Part shown: in pieces, positions 35,195-43,794 of the stretch
Position numbering within the stretch: position 1 is the first letter of the stretch
Layout: each line of letters starts with the position of its first letter
From: DAOUJW01 sp965218945
Lineage (GTDB): Bacteria; Chloroflexota; Dehalococcoidia; Lucifugimonadales; UBA2985
Reading direction: 5' to 3'
Assembly (NCBI GenBank): GCA_965218945.1
Contig: OZ244718.1
Span: 1,364,001-1,428,000 of the forward strand
Length of the DNA stretch: 64,000 nt
Notes under the pieces: generated by a model
Told to the model about the DNA's origin: nothing
Database searches by the model: none
Seen by the model: the letters and a program-made list of their open reading frames with translations, nothing else
Position numbers and translations under genes: made by a program

Positions 35195-35743
35195 ATGAAT
35201 AAGGTCACAGAATGGAGCGAGGAAGAGCTTGAGGAGTTGTGGCAGACACTAGAGGGGATGTATTCACTGGAGACTCTCCGTATCCATACACAGCACGAAT
35301 TCCCTGGAGACGATCGTTTGTATGAAGTCCCCCGGAATATTCTTGATTATATGCTTCCCACGCCAGTCCTCGAAGAGGGCGAGGATTTTGCGAAGCGGAG
35401 GCGGAATTTGGCGGGTGCCCTGGAAGAGCGCAACTTGGATGAAGATGGTGAAGGGAGAGCGCAATTCACAGGCGATGTCCTGACTACCTGCATAGATGCG
35501 GCCGGGCAAGGCGGAAAGCGTTGGGGTCCAGGTGGTGAGGAATTAGAAAAGTTTCGCGCATTGCACAGCTTCCTGCGAAAGTATTATGGCCTCCCGCTCC
35601 TCGCAAACCCCTTTGAGCAGTTCATCGCCGAGATGCCGGCCGAGGCGGGCCTGTACATTCTCCGAGCTTTCACGCCAATGGAGTATCGCATTGCCTCCTA
35701 CATCCTGGAGGCGTACAACATTAACGTGTGCCATTCCCCTTAG
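35195..35743 (+). CDS. Hypothetical protein
   Basis: 182 residues from the ATG at 35195, which has AGGAG upstream; the open frame extends further upstream without a start supported by a ribosome binding site. It is acidic, soluble and unrecognised. Conserved-looking segments are VTEWSEEELEELWQTLEGMY and LHSFLRKYYGLPLLANPFEQ. It lies between the VWA gene and a nuclease on the opposite strand. Confidence 0.6.
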   Translation: MNKVTEWSEEELEELWQTLEGMYSLETLRIHTQHEFPGDDRLYEVPRNILDYMLPTPVLEEGEDFAKRRRNLAGALEERNLDEDGEGRAQFTGDVLTTCIDAAGQGGKRWGPGGEELEKFRALHSFLRKYYGLPLLANPFEQFIAEMPAEAGLYILRAFTPMEYRIASYILEAYNINVCHSP

Positions 35744-35774
35744 CGCGCCTCTCAAGTTCTTTCAGACCGGCGCA

Positions 35775-36818
35775 CTACTCGCGCCGTATGCTCCTGAGGC
35801 CGGTGAGGAACCTGTCTACCTCCTCTACGCTATGGAAGTAGCCGCCCAAACCCTCTGCACTCTCCCTCTCTTCAGGGGAGCTACCCGCCCAGTGATTCAC
35901 ATCTCGTTTCTCAGTGTTATCCGGCAGCCATTCCCGTAGCTGCTCCTTGCTCACTTTCAAGTAGTTATTGAATCGGGTAACGTGTAAGGTAAACGGCATA
36001 CCCTGATGCTCTTCATCTGGAACAGAATAAACAATCAGCAATGCCCGTTGCCCGCCGTCTTCGAGCCTCGCACCGTACCAGATCCTCTGGAAGTATGGCC
36101 GGGCGAGTAGTATGTCTCGGGTACCTTCTCTCATCCGACCGAACATTCCGCCGATTCCGTTTTCTTCAGCCTCTGCCTGGAGCTCCGTCAGTGTAGTCGA
36201 CCTTCTCCTGGAAGCGGATCTGGACCTGGCTTCAGCCACCTCAGGCTCTATCAGATACACCTGGGCAAGCATCTTGCGGCCTTCTTCATCCCTGAAATGC
36301 TGCACCGTGGCCACGTTGATAGGCACTTTCAGCTCAGACAAATAGCGGACTATCCTCTCTGTGCTGGCGTCTATCTCCTCGGCAACAACCAGGGAATGGT
36401 GGCCAAGGTTGAGCTCGCTCGGAAGCTCTTCCTCAAATTTCTTCTGAAATTCTGAGTCCAGCAAACTTTTGCCTGGGATGCGAGCAAAGTATCCATTCGC
36501 TATTTCCGTTATTCGTTCTGCAGACAGGCCCTTAACCCAAGACGCGTAGTCCAGGGCTTGCGCGGTTACTTCCCTTGGGGTTCTGCCCTTCTTCAACTCC
36601 ACAACTACGGTGTCGCCTGCGCTGTCCAGGCACAGCAGGTCTATTTCCCCACCATGATCAGTGCGTACCTGCCTGCCAATAACCAACAAATTCTGGTTCA
36701 GTACGGAGATATCTTTTTCCAACCAGTCTTCCAAACGCTCCTCCAAAGGGATCTGGTTGCCCGGTATTTCGACAAGTTCATCTTTGGGCGTTATCTCCCA
36801 TAGGCGTATTTTCTGCAT
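35775..36818 (-). CDS. DUF91/NucS-like PD-(D/E)XK nuclease domain protein
   Basis: 347 residues. Residues about 35-110 contain GGEIDLLCLDSAGDTVVVEL followed by KKGR, the D-x(n)-ExK catalytic pattern, and a QALDYASWV helix, as in the DUF91/NucS endonuclease domain. The region from about 200 to 347 carries SVPDEEHQGMPFTLHVTRF and is of unknown type. It may act on branched or mismatched DNA, but no NucS-specific N-terminal domain is seen. It stands alone; the ATG has a GGAGG ribosome binding site. Confidence 0.72.
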   Translation of the reverse strand: MQKIRLWEITPKDELVEIPGNQIPLEERLEDWLEKDISVLNQNLLVIGRQVRTDHGGEIDLLCLDSAGDTVVVELKKGRTPREVTAQALDYASWVKGLSAERITEIANGYFARIPGKSLLDSEFQKKFEEELPSELNLGHHSLVVAEEIDASTERIVRYLSELKVPINVATVQHFRDEEGRKMLAQVYLIEPEVAEARSRSASRRRSTTLTELQAEAEENGIGGMFGRMREGTRDILLARPYFQRIWYGARLEDGGQRALLIVYSVPDEEHQGMPFTLHVTRFNNYLKVSKEQLREWLPDNTEKRDVNHWAGSSPEERESAEGLGGYFHSVEEVDRFLTGLRSIRRE

Positions 36819-36860
36819 GGTAACCTCCTTTGTTTCCGTTAAGGAGCAGCCGGGACTGCC

Positions 36861-37484
36861 TTAATTTGCCTTATCCTGCCTCTCCAGGAACTCCAGCATT
36901 GCCCGGTTGAACTCGTGCGGGTTCTGGTTGTTGATGGTGTGGCCGCCCTCCAGCACAACCAGCTCTGCGTTGGGCATCCGAGACGCCATCTCCTCGCCAT
37001 GCTCCGGCGGGAACGTGGCGTCGTTGGTGGCCTGCACCACCAGCGCCGTCGTCTTGATCTCCGATAGCTCGTCCAGCCTGTTGGGGAAGTACATCGACCT
37101 CTCAGAGGTCTTCTCCCTGCCCCGCGCCGTCGCGCTGACTATCAACGCCGCTCTGCACATCTCCTGGTATTTCAGTAGGAACTCGATTAGCAGCATCCCT
37201 CCGTAGGACACGCCGCCCAGGTAGGCCCGCTCCAAGCCCAGGTTCAGCATGAATCGTCTGAGGTCCTCCACCCACAGCTCGGCTAGCTGAGGCACGTCTT
37301 TGGGCCGGGACCGACCACACCCGCGCCGGTCGTACCGTATAACCCGGAAGCGTTTGGACAACGCCTCCACCTGAGGGTCCCACTCCGTTATATCGCTGAA
37401 TCCGCCGTGGCCCAGCACGATGGGATAGCCTGCGCCTGCCTCCTCGTAGTACAACTCTATCTCGTCCAGCTTTGCGTATGGCAA
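36861..37484 (-). CDS. Alpha/beta-fold hydrolase
   Basis: 207 residues. The oxyanion loop is VLGHGGFSDITEWDP, the nucleophile GGVSYGGMLLIE, the acid NDATFPPEH and the His GGHTINNQNP. The lid is short. The frame can begin at a TTG (37499), but the TTG at 37484 sits six bases behind a GGAGGAGG ribosome binding site and is preferred. Substrate unknown; lactone, ester or peptide hydrolases share this fold. Its 5' end overlaps the promoter of the divergent YvcK-like gene. Confidence 0.87.
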   Translation of the reverse strand: MPYAKLDEIELYYEEAGAGYPIVLGHGGFSDITEWDPQVEALSKRFRVIRYDRRGCGRSRPKDVPQLAELWVEDLRRFMLNLGLERAYLGGVSYGGMLLIEFLLKYQEMCRAALIVSATARGREKTSERSMYFPNRLDELSEIKTTALVVQATNDATFPPEHGEEMASRMPNAELVVLEGGHTINNQNPHEFNRAMLEFLERQDKAN

Positions 37485-37486
37485 AA

Positions 37487-37516
37487 TTGCCTCCTCCAAG
37501 TCATACTATCTATAAT
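37487..37516 (+). promoter_or_regulatory. Promoter of the YvcK-like gene
   Basis: TTGCCT (37487-37492), an 18-bp spacer and a perfect TATAAT (37511-37516). The -35 element overlaps the 5' end of the divergent hydrolase gene. A start of transcription near 37523 excludes the upstream start candidates and supports translation from 37583. Confidence 0.6.
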
Positions 37517-37582
37517 ACATCAGCAGCTAACCGCCCCCGACTTCTCCCAAGGAGAGACGAGGTCGCAGACGACCTCATTGAC

Positions 37583-38554
37583 ATGTACCAGCACAAAGAA
37601 AACGGACTGCGCATAGTAACCATTGGCGGAGGCACCGGGCAATCGACTGTGCTGCGGGGCCTGAAGCGCAAGACAACAGATCTTACGGCGATAATCCCCG
37701 TGTCCGACGACGGCGGGAGTTCCGGCCGTCTGCGGAAGGACTTTCAGATGCCTCCACCGGGAGACGCTCGGAACTGCCTGGTCGCGCTTTCAGAGGGAGA
37801 TCCCATGATGGAGGAGCTCTTCAACCACCGATTTAACGGGAACTCCTCTCTGGACGGCCACAGCCTGGGCAACCTCCTGCTGGCAGCCCTGTATGAGAAG
37901 ACCGGAGGCTTTAGAGAGGGCCTTGAGGCTGCGGCCAAACTCCTGGCCCTGTCTGGGCGGGTTGTGCCGGTGTCCAATGAGACGGGTCTGGTGTTGATGG
38001 GCAGGACGATTTCCGGCGACGTGCTTGTGGGCGAGTCGTCAGTGGGACAGGCGCCTGATCCCCTGGAGCGCGTCTGGACCGAACCTGAAGGAACAGCAGC
38101 CGGCGAGGACGCTCTGGAAGCCATCGCCCGGGCAGAGCTTATCGTCATAGGGCCTGGAAGTCTCTACACCAGCGTCATCCCCTGCACTCTGCCGCAAGGT
38201 ATTGGCGAAGCGATCACCGCCTCCCAAGCGCCGAAGGTCTTTGTGTGCAACGTCGCTACCCAACCCCACGAGACCGACGGCTATGGCGTCCAGGAGCACC
38301 TGGATGCGTTCCAGGCTCATTCGGGCGTAGCAGTGACCCACGTCCTTGTGAACAACAACGTTGAAGACCTCCCGCACGATTGGGGCCAGACGGCCATAAC
38401 CCCCGTTCGGCGCATTGACGGCTTTGGAGGCGAGGTGGTCCTCGCCGACGTTGTGGATGAGGACATTCGGACGCGCCACGATCCGGAAAAGCTCGCAACG
38501 GCGCTCATGGAAATCGCCAAGTCTCGGCCCGGCGTCGAGAGTGCGTTGCCCTGA
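37583..38554 (+). CDS. YvcK/CofD-like protein (gluconeogenesis factor family)
   Basis: 323 residues from the ATG at 37583. The open frame extends back to 37472, but the promoter lies in that part. The opening IVTIGGGTGQSTVLRGLKR, then VSDDGGSSGRLRKD, PPPGDARNCLVALS and DGHSLGNLLLAAL are the YvcK signature. VYVCNV-type and HVLVNNN-like segments follow. YvcK proteins bind UDP-sugars and control gluconeogenesis and cell shape. Unlike in firmicutes, rapZ and whiA are not adjacent. The start codon has no strong ribosome binding site. Confidence 0.88.
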   Translation: MYQHKENGLRIVTIGGGTGQSTVLRGLKRKTTDLTAIIPVSDDGGSSGRLRKDFQMPPPGDARNCLVALSEGDPMMEELFNHRFNGNSSLDGHSLGNLLLAALYEKTGGFREGLEAAAKLLALSGRVVPVSNETGLVLMGRTISGDVLVGESSVGQAPDPLERVWTEPEGTAAGEDALEAIARAELIVIGPGSLYTSVIPCTLPQGIGEAITASQAPKVFVCNVATQPHETDGYGVQEHLDAFQAHSGVAVTHVLVNNNVEDLPHDWGQTAITPVRRIDGFGGEVVLADVVDEDIRTRHDPEKLATALMEIAKSRPGVESALP

Positions 38555-38629
38555 TGCAGCCTGGCAGGTCGGAGCGCCGGTGGTCTATGACCTTGAAACG
38601 GCGCCCACTGACTGGAGACCGGGAGCGCA

Positions 38630-40144
38630 ATGGATAGCCCGTGGCTGATAATCGGCTTCACCACCTACTTCACTCTGCTGATTGTCATAGCTCTGGTGGG
38701 AGCCAGCCGGATGCGGGACATGTCGGAGTACGTGCTGGGCGGCCGGCGGCTGGGCAGCTTCACGGCCGCGCTCAGCGCCGGATCTTCTACGACCAGCGCG
38801 TGGACAATGCTTGCGCTTCCCGCCCTGGCCTTCACCTACGGCGCAGTGTCGGTGTGGGTCCCGATCGCCGCCGCCACAGGAGTTCTGCTGAGCTGGCAGG
38901 TCATCGCCAGGAGGCTGCGCCGCTACACAATTGAAGCGAACAACGTCCTCACCATTCCGGAGTTCTTCGAGGTGCGGTTTGGAGACAAGACCGGAATCCT
39001 GAGATCGCTCACTTCGTTCATAACCGTCTTCTTCGTGGTCTTCTACGTTAGCTCCGGCCTTGTGGGCGGCTCCAAGCTGCTGGAGACGGAATTCGGGGTT
39101 GAGGCAAACACCGGCGTCCTTCTTACCTTCTTCGCCGTGGCCTCCTACACCCTGATTGGCGGATTCCTGGCGGTATCCAGGACTGACGTATTCCAGGCGC
39201 TGCTGATGCTGGTCAGCCTTCTATTAATCGCCGTCGTTCTGACCGGTTCGTTGGACGGCCAGTTCACGGACGCGGGAGGCCACGCCGGAAACTTCCTGAA
39301 CCCCCTCACCGGCGAAGGTGGAGCGGCCATCTCCTTTGTCTTTCTGCTTTCGGCATCGGGATGGGCTTTCGGCGCTTTTGGCGCGCAGCGAATATTGCAG
39401 CGCTTCATGGCGATTGAAAGAGAGGACCGGATTGCTCAGAGCCGGAACATATCCATGATTTGGCTAGTATCCGTTTATGGGCTTGCGATAATGATCGGCC
39501 TGCTGGCCCATACCTCCCTGGCCCATTCGGGAACGGCTGCGGACCTAGCCGACGCAGAGCGCATCTATCTGATGGTGTCAGAGGTCTTCTTCCATCCCGT
39601 CGTGACAGGGGCGCTGCTGACAGCGGTAGTCGCGGCCGTGATGAGCACAGCGGACTCTCAGCTGCTCCTTGCGTCCGCCGTCGCCACAGACGATATGCCA
39701 TTCATCAAGAAAATCGCTTACGGGATCACTGCCAACGCACGGGTGTGGCTGGGACGGCTGCTGCTGGTGGTCATAGGCTGGATTGCAGTGGCGATATCTA
39801 TACTGTGGCCGGAGTCCATCTTCGACCTTGTCAGCTACGCATGGGGCGGAATGGGCGCAGCCTTTGGGCCGGTTACGATACTGGCGTTGTACTGGCGCAG
39901 GTTCAACTTCTGGGGAGCCGCCTCGTCCATCGTGGCGGGCACGGCGCTTGCCTCGATCTGGTGGTACATGGACGGCGGCCCCTCCGGGATATGGGACATA
40001 CAGCCGGCCACCCCGGGCTTCCTGGTAGCATTGCTGGTGGCAATCGCGGTCTCCCGTTTGACACCGGAGCCGTCCAAAGAGGTACTGGAACTCTTTGACA
40101 GCGTCAACTCAAATAGAGGACAATTACAAGAGACGTCCCGATGA
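38630..40144 (+). CDS. Sodium:solute symporter (PutP-like)
   Basis: 504 residues with about 13 membrane helices. SEYVLGGRRLGSFTAALSAG and STTSAWTMLALPAL are the family's N-terminal motif. AVMSTADSQLLLASAVATDD lies near the C-terminal half. SSS-family proteins couple Na+ entry to uptake of proline, sugars or acids; the substrate is uncertain. It follows the YvcK-like gene by 75 bp and precedes a small membrane protein; a paralog lies at 51637-53163. Confidence 0.92.
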   Translation: MDSPWLIIGFTTYFTLLIVIALVGASRMRDMSEYVLGGRRLGSFTAALSAGSSTTSAWTMLALPALAFTYGAVSVWVPIAAATGVLLSWQVIARRLRRYTIEANNVLTIPEFFEVRFGDKTGILRSLTSFITVFFVVFYVSSGLVGGSKLLETEFGVEANTGVLLTFFAVASYTLIGGFLAVSRTDVFQALLMLVSLLLIAVVLTGSLDGQFTDAGGHAGNFLNPLTGEGGAAISFVFLLSASGWAFGAFGAQRILQRFMAIEREDRIAQSRNISMIWLVSVYGLAIMIGLLAHTSLAHSGTAADLADAERIYLMVSEVFFHPVVTGALLTAVVAAVMSTADSQLLLASAVATDDMPFIKKIAYGITANARVWLGRLLLVVIGWIAVAISILWPESIFDLVSYAWGGMGAAFGPVTILALYWRRFNFWGAASSIVAGTALASIWWYMDGGPSGIWDIQPATPGFLVALLVAIAVSRLTPEPSKEVLELFDSVNSNRGQLQETSR

Positions 40145-40202
40145 GGGAGCTTTAGAACGCATGTAAAACTGTGGTTATAGATCGAGGAGGTGTTAAGACA
40201 GT

Positions 40203-40631
40203 ATGCTTGTACTAAACCGGCTTCTGGCAGTCTATCTCGTCTTAACGGCTTTCGCCGTGTTCTTCAACCTTATACTTACCCCGTTGTACCACGACGGCTC
40301 GTCTGAGTACCCGGTCTGGCAAATTCTCAACTGGTTCATGGCGGCCGCGGTGGTCCTGTCGCTGATAATAAACTTCAGGCGGAGGTTCGCCATAGGCGAC
40401 TGGAGGTACACCGACATTGAAAACCTGCTTGTCAGCACAACCTACTTCGCCGCCATCGCGCTCGCTATGCTCTTCTTCTGGGGGTGGCTCTGGACGCTGA
40501 ACCCCGACAGCGAGACGGGGGACGCCGTAACCTCTCACTTGATTTACTTCCCTCTGGTGGACACCATCTTCGTGATAGTCAGCTTGTCCACCGGACGCTA
40601 TCTATGGAACACGGCAGACGCCGGTAACTAA
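40203..40631 (+). CDS. Hypothetical membrane protein
   Basis: 142 residues with four hydrophobic helices, beginning NRLLAVYLVLTAFAVFFNLI. The ATG has GAGGAGGTG nine bases upstream. It directly follows the symporter gene. No family recognised; a role as a symporter accessory subunit is only a positional guess. Confidence 0.65.
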   Translation: MLVLNRLLAVYLVLTAFAVFFNLILTPLYHDGSSEYPVWQILNWFMAAAVVLSLIINFRRRFAIGDWRYTDIENLLVSTTYFAAIALAMLFFWGWLWTLNPDSETGDAVTSHLIYFPLVDTIFVIVSLSTGRYLWNTADAGN

Positions 40632-40784
40632 CAGGCGTGGAGGTAGGGGCGCTGTCAATTGACAGCAGACAATGGTCAACCTAGAATGAGCCTCTAAAAG
40701 GTGGGCTTTGGCCCCAGGCTGATGAGGTAGCTGACGACCCTCAGCGTAACGCACACAAGAACTCTGGAGGCAAGGAGGGATGCA

Positions 40785-41024
40785 ATGGGTACGAAGGCTT
40801 ATGTCCTGATTGAGACGGCGGTGGGCAAGACCAAGGATGTGCTTGACGCCCTTCGGGGGATAGATGGCGTTAGAGAGGCCGATGCCGTTACCGGGGAATA
40901 TGACATCGTAGCTGTAGTTGAAGCGGACAGCCTCAACAACATCGGTGTGCTGGTGACGGGGAGCATCCACACCATCGGCGGCATACAGCGCACCACCACG
41001 TATCTATCGGTGAATATGGGATAG
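40785..41024 (+). CDS. Stand-alone Lrp/AsnC ligand-binding (RAM) domain protein
   Basis: 79 residues. The whole protein is the RAM domain: AYVLIETAVGKTKDVLDALR, GVREADAVTGEYDIVAVVEA and then GGIQRTTTYLSV. It has no DNA-binding helix-turn-helix. Such proteins form multimers that bind amino acids or other small effectors and may modulate Lrp-type regulators. AAGGAGG precedes the ATG. It is separated from the HIT gene by 70 bp. Confidence 0.85.
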   Translation: MGTKAYVLIETAVGKTKDVLDALRGIDGVREADAVTGEYDIVAVVEADSLNNIGVLVTGSIHTIGGIQRTTTYLSVNMG

Positions 41025-41094
41025 CAGCTCGGAATCTCCCCGTCTCCGGCCTGTGGAGCATGGGAGGGGCTGCGGGTCCATAGGAGACTCAAGC

Positions 41095-41439
41095 GTGGCT
41101 GAGGACTGCATCTTCTGCAAGATTATCGGCGGGGAGATACCCAGCGACACCCTGCACCGCGACGACGCGGTAATCGCCATTCGGGACATCAGTCCAAGGG
41201 CGCCCACCCACCTTTTGGTGATACCACTGGAGCACATAACGTATCTGGACACTGTTTCCGCAGACAAGGAAGCCCTCCTGGGCCACCTGCTCCTCGTTGG
41301 AAGGGACATGGCCCGCTCGGAGGGGTTGATAGAGAGCGGGTACAGGCTGACCATCAACCAGGGGCAGGACGCGGGGCAGATGGCGCCACATCTGCATCTG
41401 CACGTGCTGGGCGGCCGTACCCTGGGGGCGGAAGGCTGA
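41095..41439 (+). CDS. HIT-family nucleotide hydrolase/transferase
   Basis: 114 residues from a GTG at 41095 with AGGAG upstream. The N-terminal DCIFCKIIGGEIPSDTL and the catalytic triad PHLHLHVLGGR (HxHxH) mark the HIT/HINT branch, which hydrolyses adenosine phosphoramidates and related nucleotides. It is followed after 28 bp by the DUF971 gene. Confidence 0.92.
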   Translation: MAEDCIFCKIIGGEIPSDTLHRDDAVIAIRDISPRAPTHLLVIPLEHITYLDTVSADKEALLGHLLLVGRDMARSEGLIESGYRLTINQGQDAGQMAPHLHLHVLGGRTLGAEG

Positions 41440-41467
41440 GGCAATCTTCAATCAGAAAGGCCGTGAG

Positions 41468-41779
41468 TTGCAGGCAACAGAGGTCAAACTACTAGAAGAC
41501 AAGATTCATGTTCTGTGGGACGACGGCCACTCCAGCGAGTACCCACACCGGTACTTGAGAGGCGAGTGCTGCTGCGCCGCCTGTGTGGAGGAGATGACGG
41601 GCCGTCGAAGAGTTGCGGAAGAAGACGTGCGCGAGGACGTTCAGGCACTGGACTGGATGCAGATTGGACGATATGCCCTGCAATTCCTGTGGAGCGACAC
41701 CCACGATTCGGGCATATACCCATTTGAGCTGCTTCGCAAGTTGTGCCGCTGCGCAGAGTGCTACGCCGGCGAGGAATAG
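41468..41779 (+). CDS. DUF971-domain protein (GBBH-like N-terminal domain)
   Basis: 103 residues from a TTG at 41468. The pattern IHVLWDDGHSSEYPHRYLRG with the Cys cluster ECCCAACVEEMTG, then IGRYALQFLWSDTHDSGIYP, is the DUF971 fold, also found at the N-terminus of gamma-butyrobetaine hydroxylases and in proteins of Fe-S biogenesis. The additional Cys pair near the C-terminus (RKLCRCAECYAG) may bind metal. It is probably co-transcribed with the HIT gene. Confidence 0.85.
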   Translation: MQATEVKLLEDKIHVLWDDGHSSEYPHRYLRGECCCAACVEEMTGRRRVAEEDVREDVQALDWMQIGRYALQFLWSDTHDSGIYPFELLRKLCRCAECYAGEE

Positions 41780-42066
41780 AACGTATCCCATCTGTGCGGC
41801 CAGCTTCCCTCCTTTGTAAACTTGAGAGGCTATACGCCTTCGCACGCTCCTCTCTATTGTAGGCATTCCCGCGGAATCAGAAATCTAACGGCGCGTCACA
41901 GGAAACTACACACGCCGTGGATACCGCGCTCCATTCGGCAGACTCTCGGGGCTAGCAGTGTAATGCAGCTTGTCCTCTCTCACGCTCAGCCTGAATCAGG
42001 CTCCACGCGCCCTTGAAAACTAGCTGGGGATCCGCGCTTTTTGGCCCTTCCCGGCCCTGCCCGTCC
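41780..42066. other. Long gap upstream of rny with a terminator-like hairpin
   Basis: About 390 bp lie between the DUF971 gene and rny. GCGCCC (42007-42012) pairs with GGG plus GCGC (42026-42028 and 42034-42037, interrupted by a bulge) and is followed by five T (42038-42042), consistent with termination of the upstream cluster. A GAGAGG/CCTCTC hairpin (41824-41829 with 41849-41854) and AGCCTGA-A-TCAGGCT (41988-42002) also occur. I recognise no known RNA family here. Confidence 0.35.
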
Positions 42067-42096
42067 TTGACACCCTCCACTGGGTAGGATTACCAT
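42067..42096 (+). promoter_or_regulatory. Promoter of rny
   Basis: A perfect TTGACA (42067-42072), an 18-bp spacer and TACCAT (42091-42096), about 80 bp before the rny start. Confidence 0.5.
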
Positions 42097-42175
42097 TGCC
42101 CTATGCCCTTGCTTTGCGGGCATGTTAATTTTCCAGGCCAAATACGGGCTTGGACAGAAAGGAAGGTGAAGGACA

Positions 42176-43702
42176 GTGGAAGCGCTTATACTTGTCCTTG
42201 CCGTCCTGGCCGCCCTGGGGATAGGGGCAGCAACCGGGTTCTTTGTCAGAGCTGGTGTCGCAGGCAGGCGTGTGAAGTATGCCGGTGAAGAGGCATCCCG
42301 CATATTGGAGGATGCCGAGGAGGAGAAGAAGGTCGTTCTTCTTGAGGCCAAGGAGGAGGCCATAAAGATCCGCACCTCGGCGGAGGAAGATCTTAGGGAG
42401 CGTCGGTCGGAGCTCCAACGGCAGGAGAGAAGGCTCTCCAACAGAGAAGAGAACACGGAGAAGCGTGCGGACAACCTGGATCGCCGGGAAAAGGCACAGG
42501 CAGACCGAGAGAAAGGCCTTGAGGGCAAAGAGGCTCATTTAGAGGAGCTGAAGCGCCAGGAATTGGAAGTCCTGGAAAACTTGTCAGCCCTTTCCATAAA
42601 CGATGCCAAAGAGCTTCTCCTTAGAAGGGCCGACGACGAGATCCAGTACGAGGTGGCGCGTCGCTACCGGGACATAGAACAGCACGCAAGAGAAGATGCG
42701 GACCAGAAAGCCCGCAAGGTTGTGACACTGGCCATTCATCGCCTGGCCTCTGACGTAGTCTCTGAGAACACGGTTAAGGTAATACCCCTACCCAACGACG
42801 ACATGAAGGGACGTCTCATAGGGCGCGAAGGACGTAATATACGCGCTATAGAAAGCGCGACAGGCGTCGATCTCATAATCGACGACACCCCGGAGGCCGT
42901 TACGGTCTCCTGCTTTGACCCCGTCCGGCGGGAGGTGGCGCGGCAGGCCATCACCAAGCTCATATCGGATGGCCGGATCCATCCTGCTCGCATAGAGGAT
43001 GTGGTGGAGAAGACCCGACAGGAGGTGGAGGAAAACATCCGCGAGGAGGGAGAGAAAGCGGTATTCGACGCCGGTGTGCGCGGCATGAACCCGGAGTTGG
43101 TCAAGCTCCTGGGCAGGCTGAAGTATCGCTACAGCTACGGAGAGAACATCCTCCAGCACAGCGTGGAGGTCTCTCTGCTGTCCGGGATGCTCGCCGCCGA
43201 GGTGGGAATCAACGTAGAGGTTGCCAAAATCGGCGGTCTTCTGCACGACATAGGCAAGGCCCTGACCCACGAGGTGGAGGGCACCCACGCGGAGATTGGC
43301 GCAGACGTAGCCCGCAGATACGGCATTCCCCCGGAGGTTGAGCGGGCAATCATGGAGCACCACGACGAGGAACGCGGGTCGGAGGAGGCATTCATCGTTG
43401 CCGCCGCAGACGCCATCAGCGCTGCCCGACCTGGCGCCCGCAAGGACACCCTGGAACACTACGCCAAGCGGCTGGAGGCCCTGGAAGATGTGGCGCAAAG
43501 CTTCCCCGGTGTGGAGAAGTGCTACGCCATACAGGCGGGCCGGGAGGTGCGGATCATGGTGAAGTCCGGGGAGGTCGACGACGTAACGGCATCCAAGCTG
43601 GCCAGGGACGTTGTGAAGAAGATAGAAGAGACCCTGGTCTACCCCGGCCTGATAAAGGTCACAGTTATACGCGAGACACGCTCGGTGGAGTACGCTCGGT
43701 AG
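42176..43702 (+). CDS. rny: Ribonuclease Y
   Basis: 508 residues. An N-terminal membrane anchor (LILVLAVLAALGIGAATGFF) is followed by a long coiled-coil (residues about 30-180), a KH domain (MKGRLIGREGRNIRAIESAT) and an HD domain (KIGGLLHDIGKALTHEVEGT and the later MEHHDEE). RNase Y is a membrane-associated endonuclease that starts mRNA decay. The GTG at 42176 has GAAGG upstream. The next gene is ymdB, a conserved neighbour in Gram-positive-type bacteria. Confidence 0.97.
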   Translation: MEALILVLAVLAALGIGAATGFFVRAGVAGRRVKYAGEEASRILEDAEEEKKVVLLEAKEEAIKIRTSAEEDLRERRSELQRQERRLSNREENTEKRADNLDRREKAQADREKGLEGKEAHLEELKRQELEVLENLSALSINDAKELLLRRADDEIQYEVARRYRDIEQHAREDADQKARKVVTLAIHRLASDVVSENTVKVIPLPNDDMKGRLIGREGRNIRAIESATGVDLIIDDTPEAVTVSCFDPVRREVARQAITKLISDGRIHPARIEDVVEKTRQEVEENIREEGEKAVFDAGVRGMNPELVKLLGRLKYRYSYGENILQHSVEVSLLSGMLAAEVGINVEVAKIGGLLHDIGKALTHEVEGTHAEIGADVARRYGIPPEVERAIMEHHDEERGSEEAFIVAAADAISAARPGARKDTLEHYAKRLEALEDVAQSFPGVEKCYAIQAGREVRIMVKSGEVDDVTASKLARDVVKKIEETLVYPGLIKVTVIRETRSVEYAR

Positions 43703-43794
43703 GAGAGGACTGCCTTTGAGGAAAGACCTCTGCATCGGCTGTGGTCGATGAGGTGTGCTCTGCCCTGTTATGGCATTGTGCCGGAGATAGATAA

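Noticed and set aside
41053..41094. Upstream GTG start for the HIT gene
   Set aside because: The added residues are unlike HIT proteins, and AGGAG is positioned for the GTG at 41095.
41780..42175. RNase P RNA, tmRNA or 6S RNA in the long gap before rny
   Set aside because: The conserved core motifs (for example GAGGAAAGTCCGGGC for RNase P) are absent.
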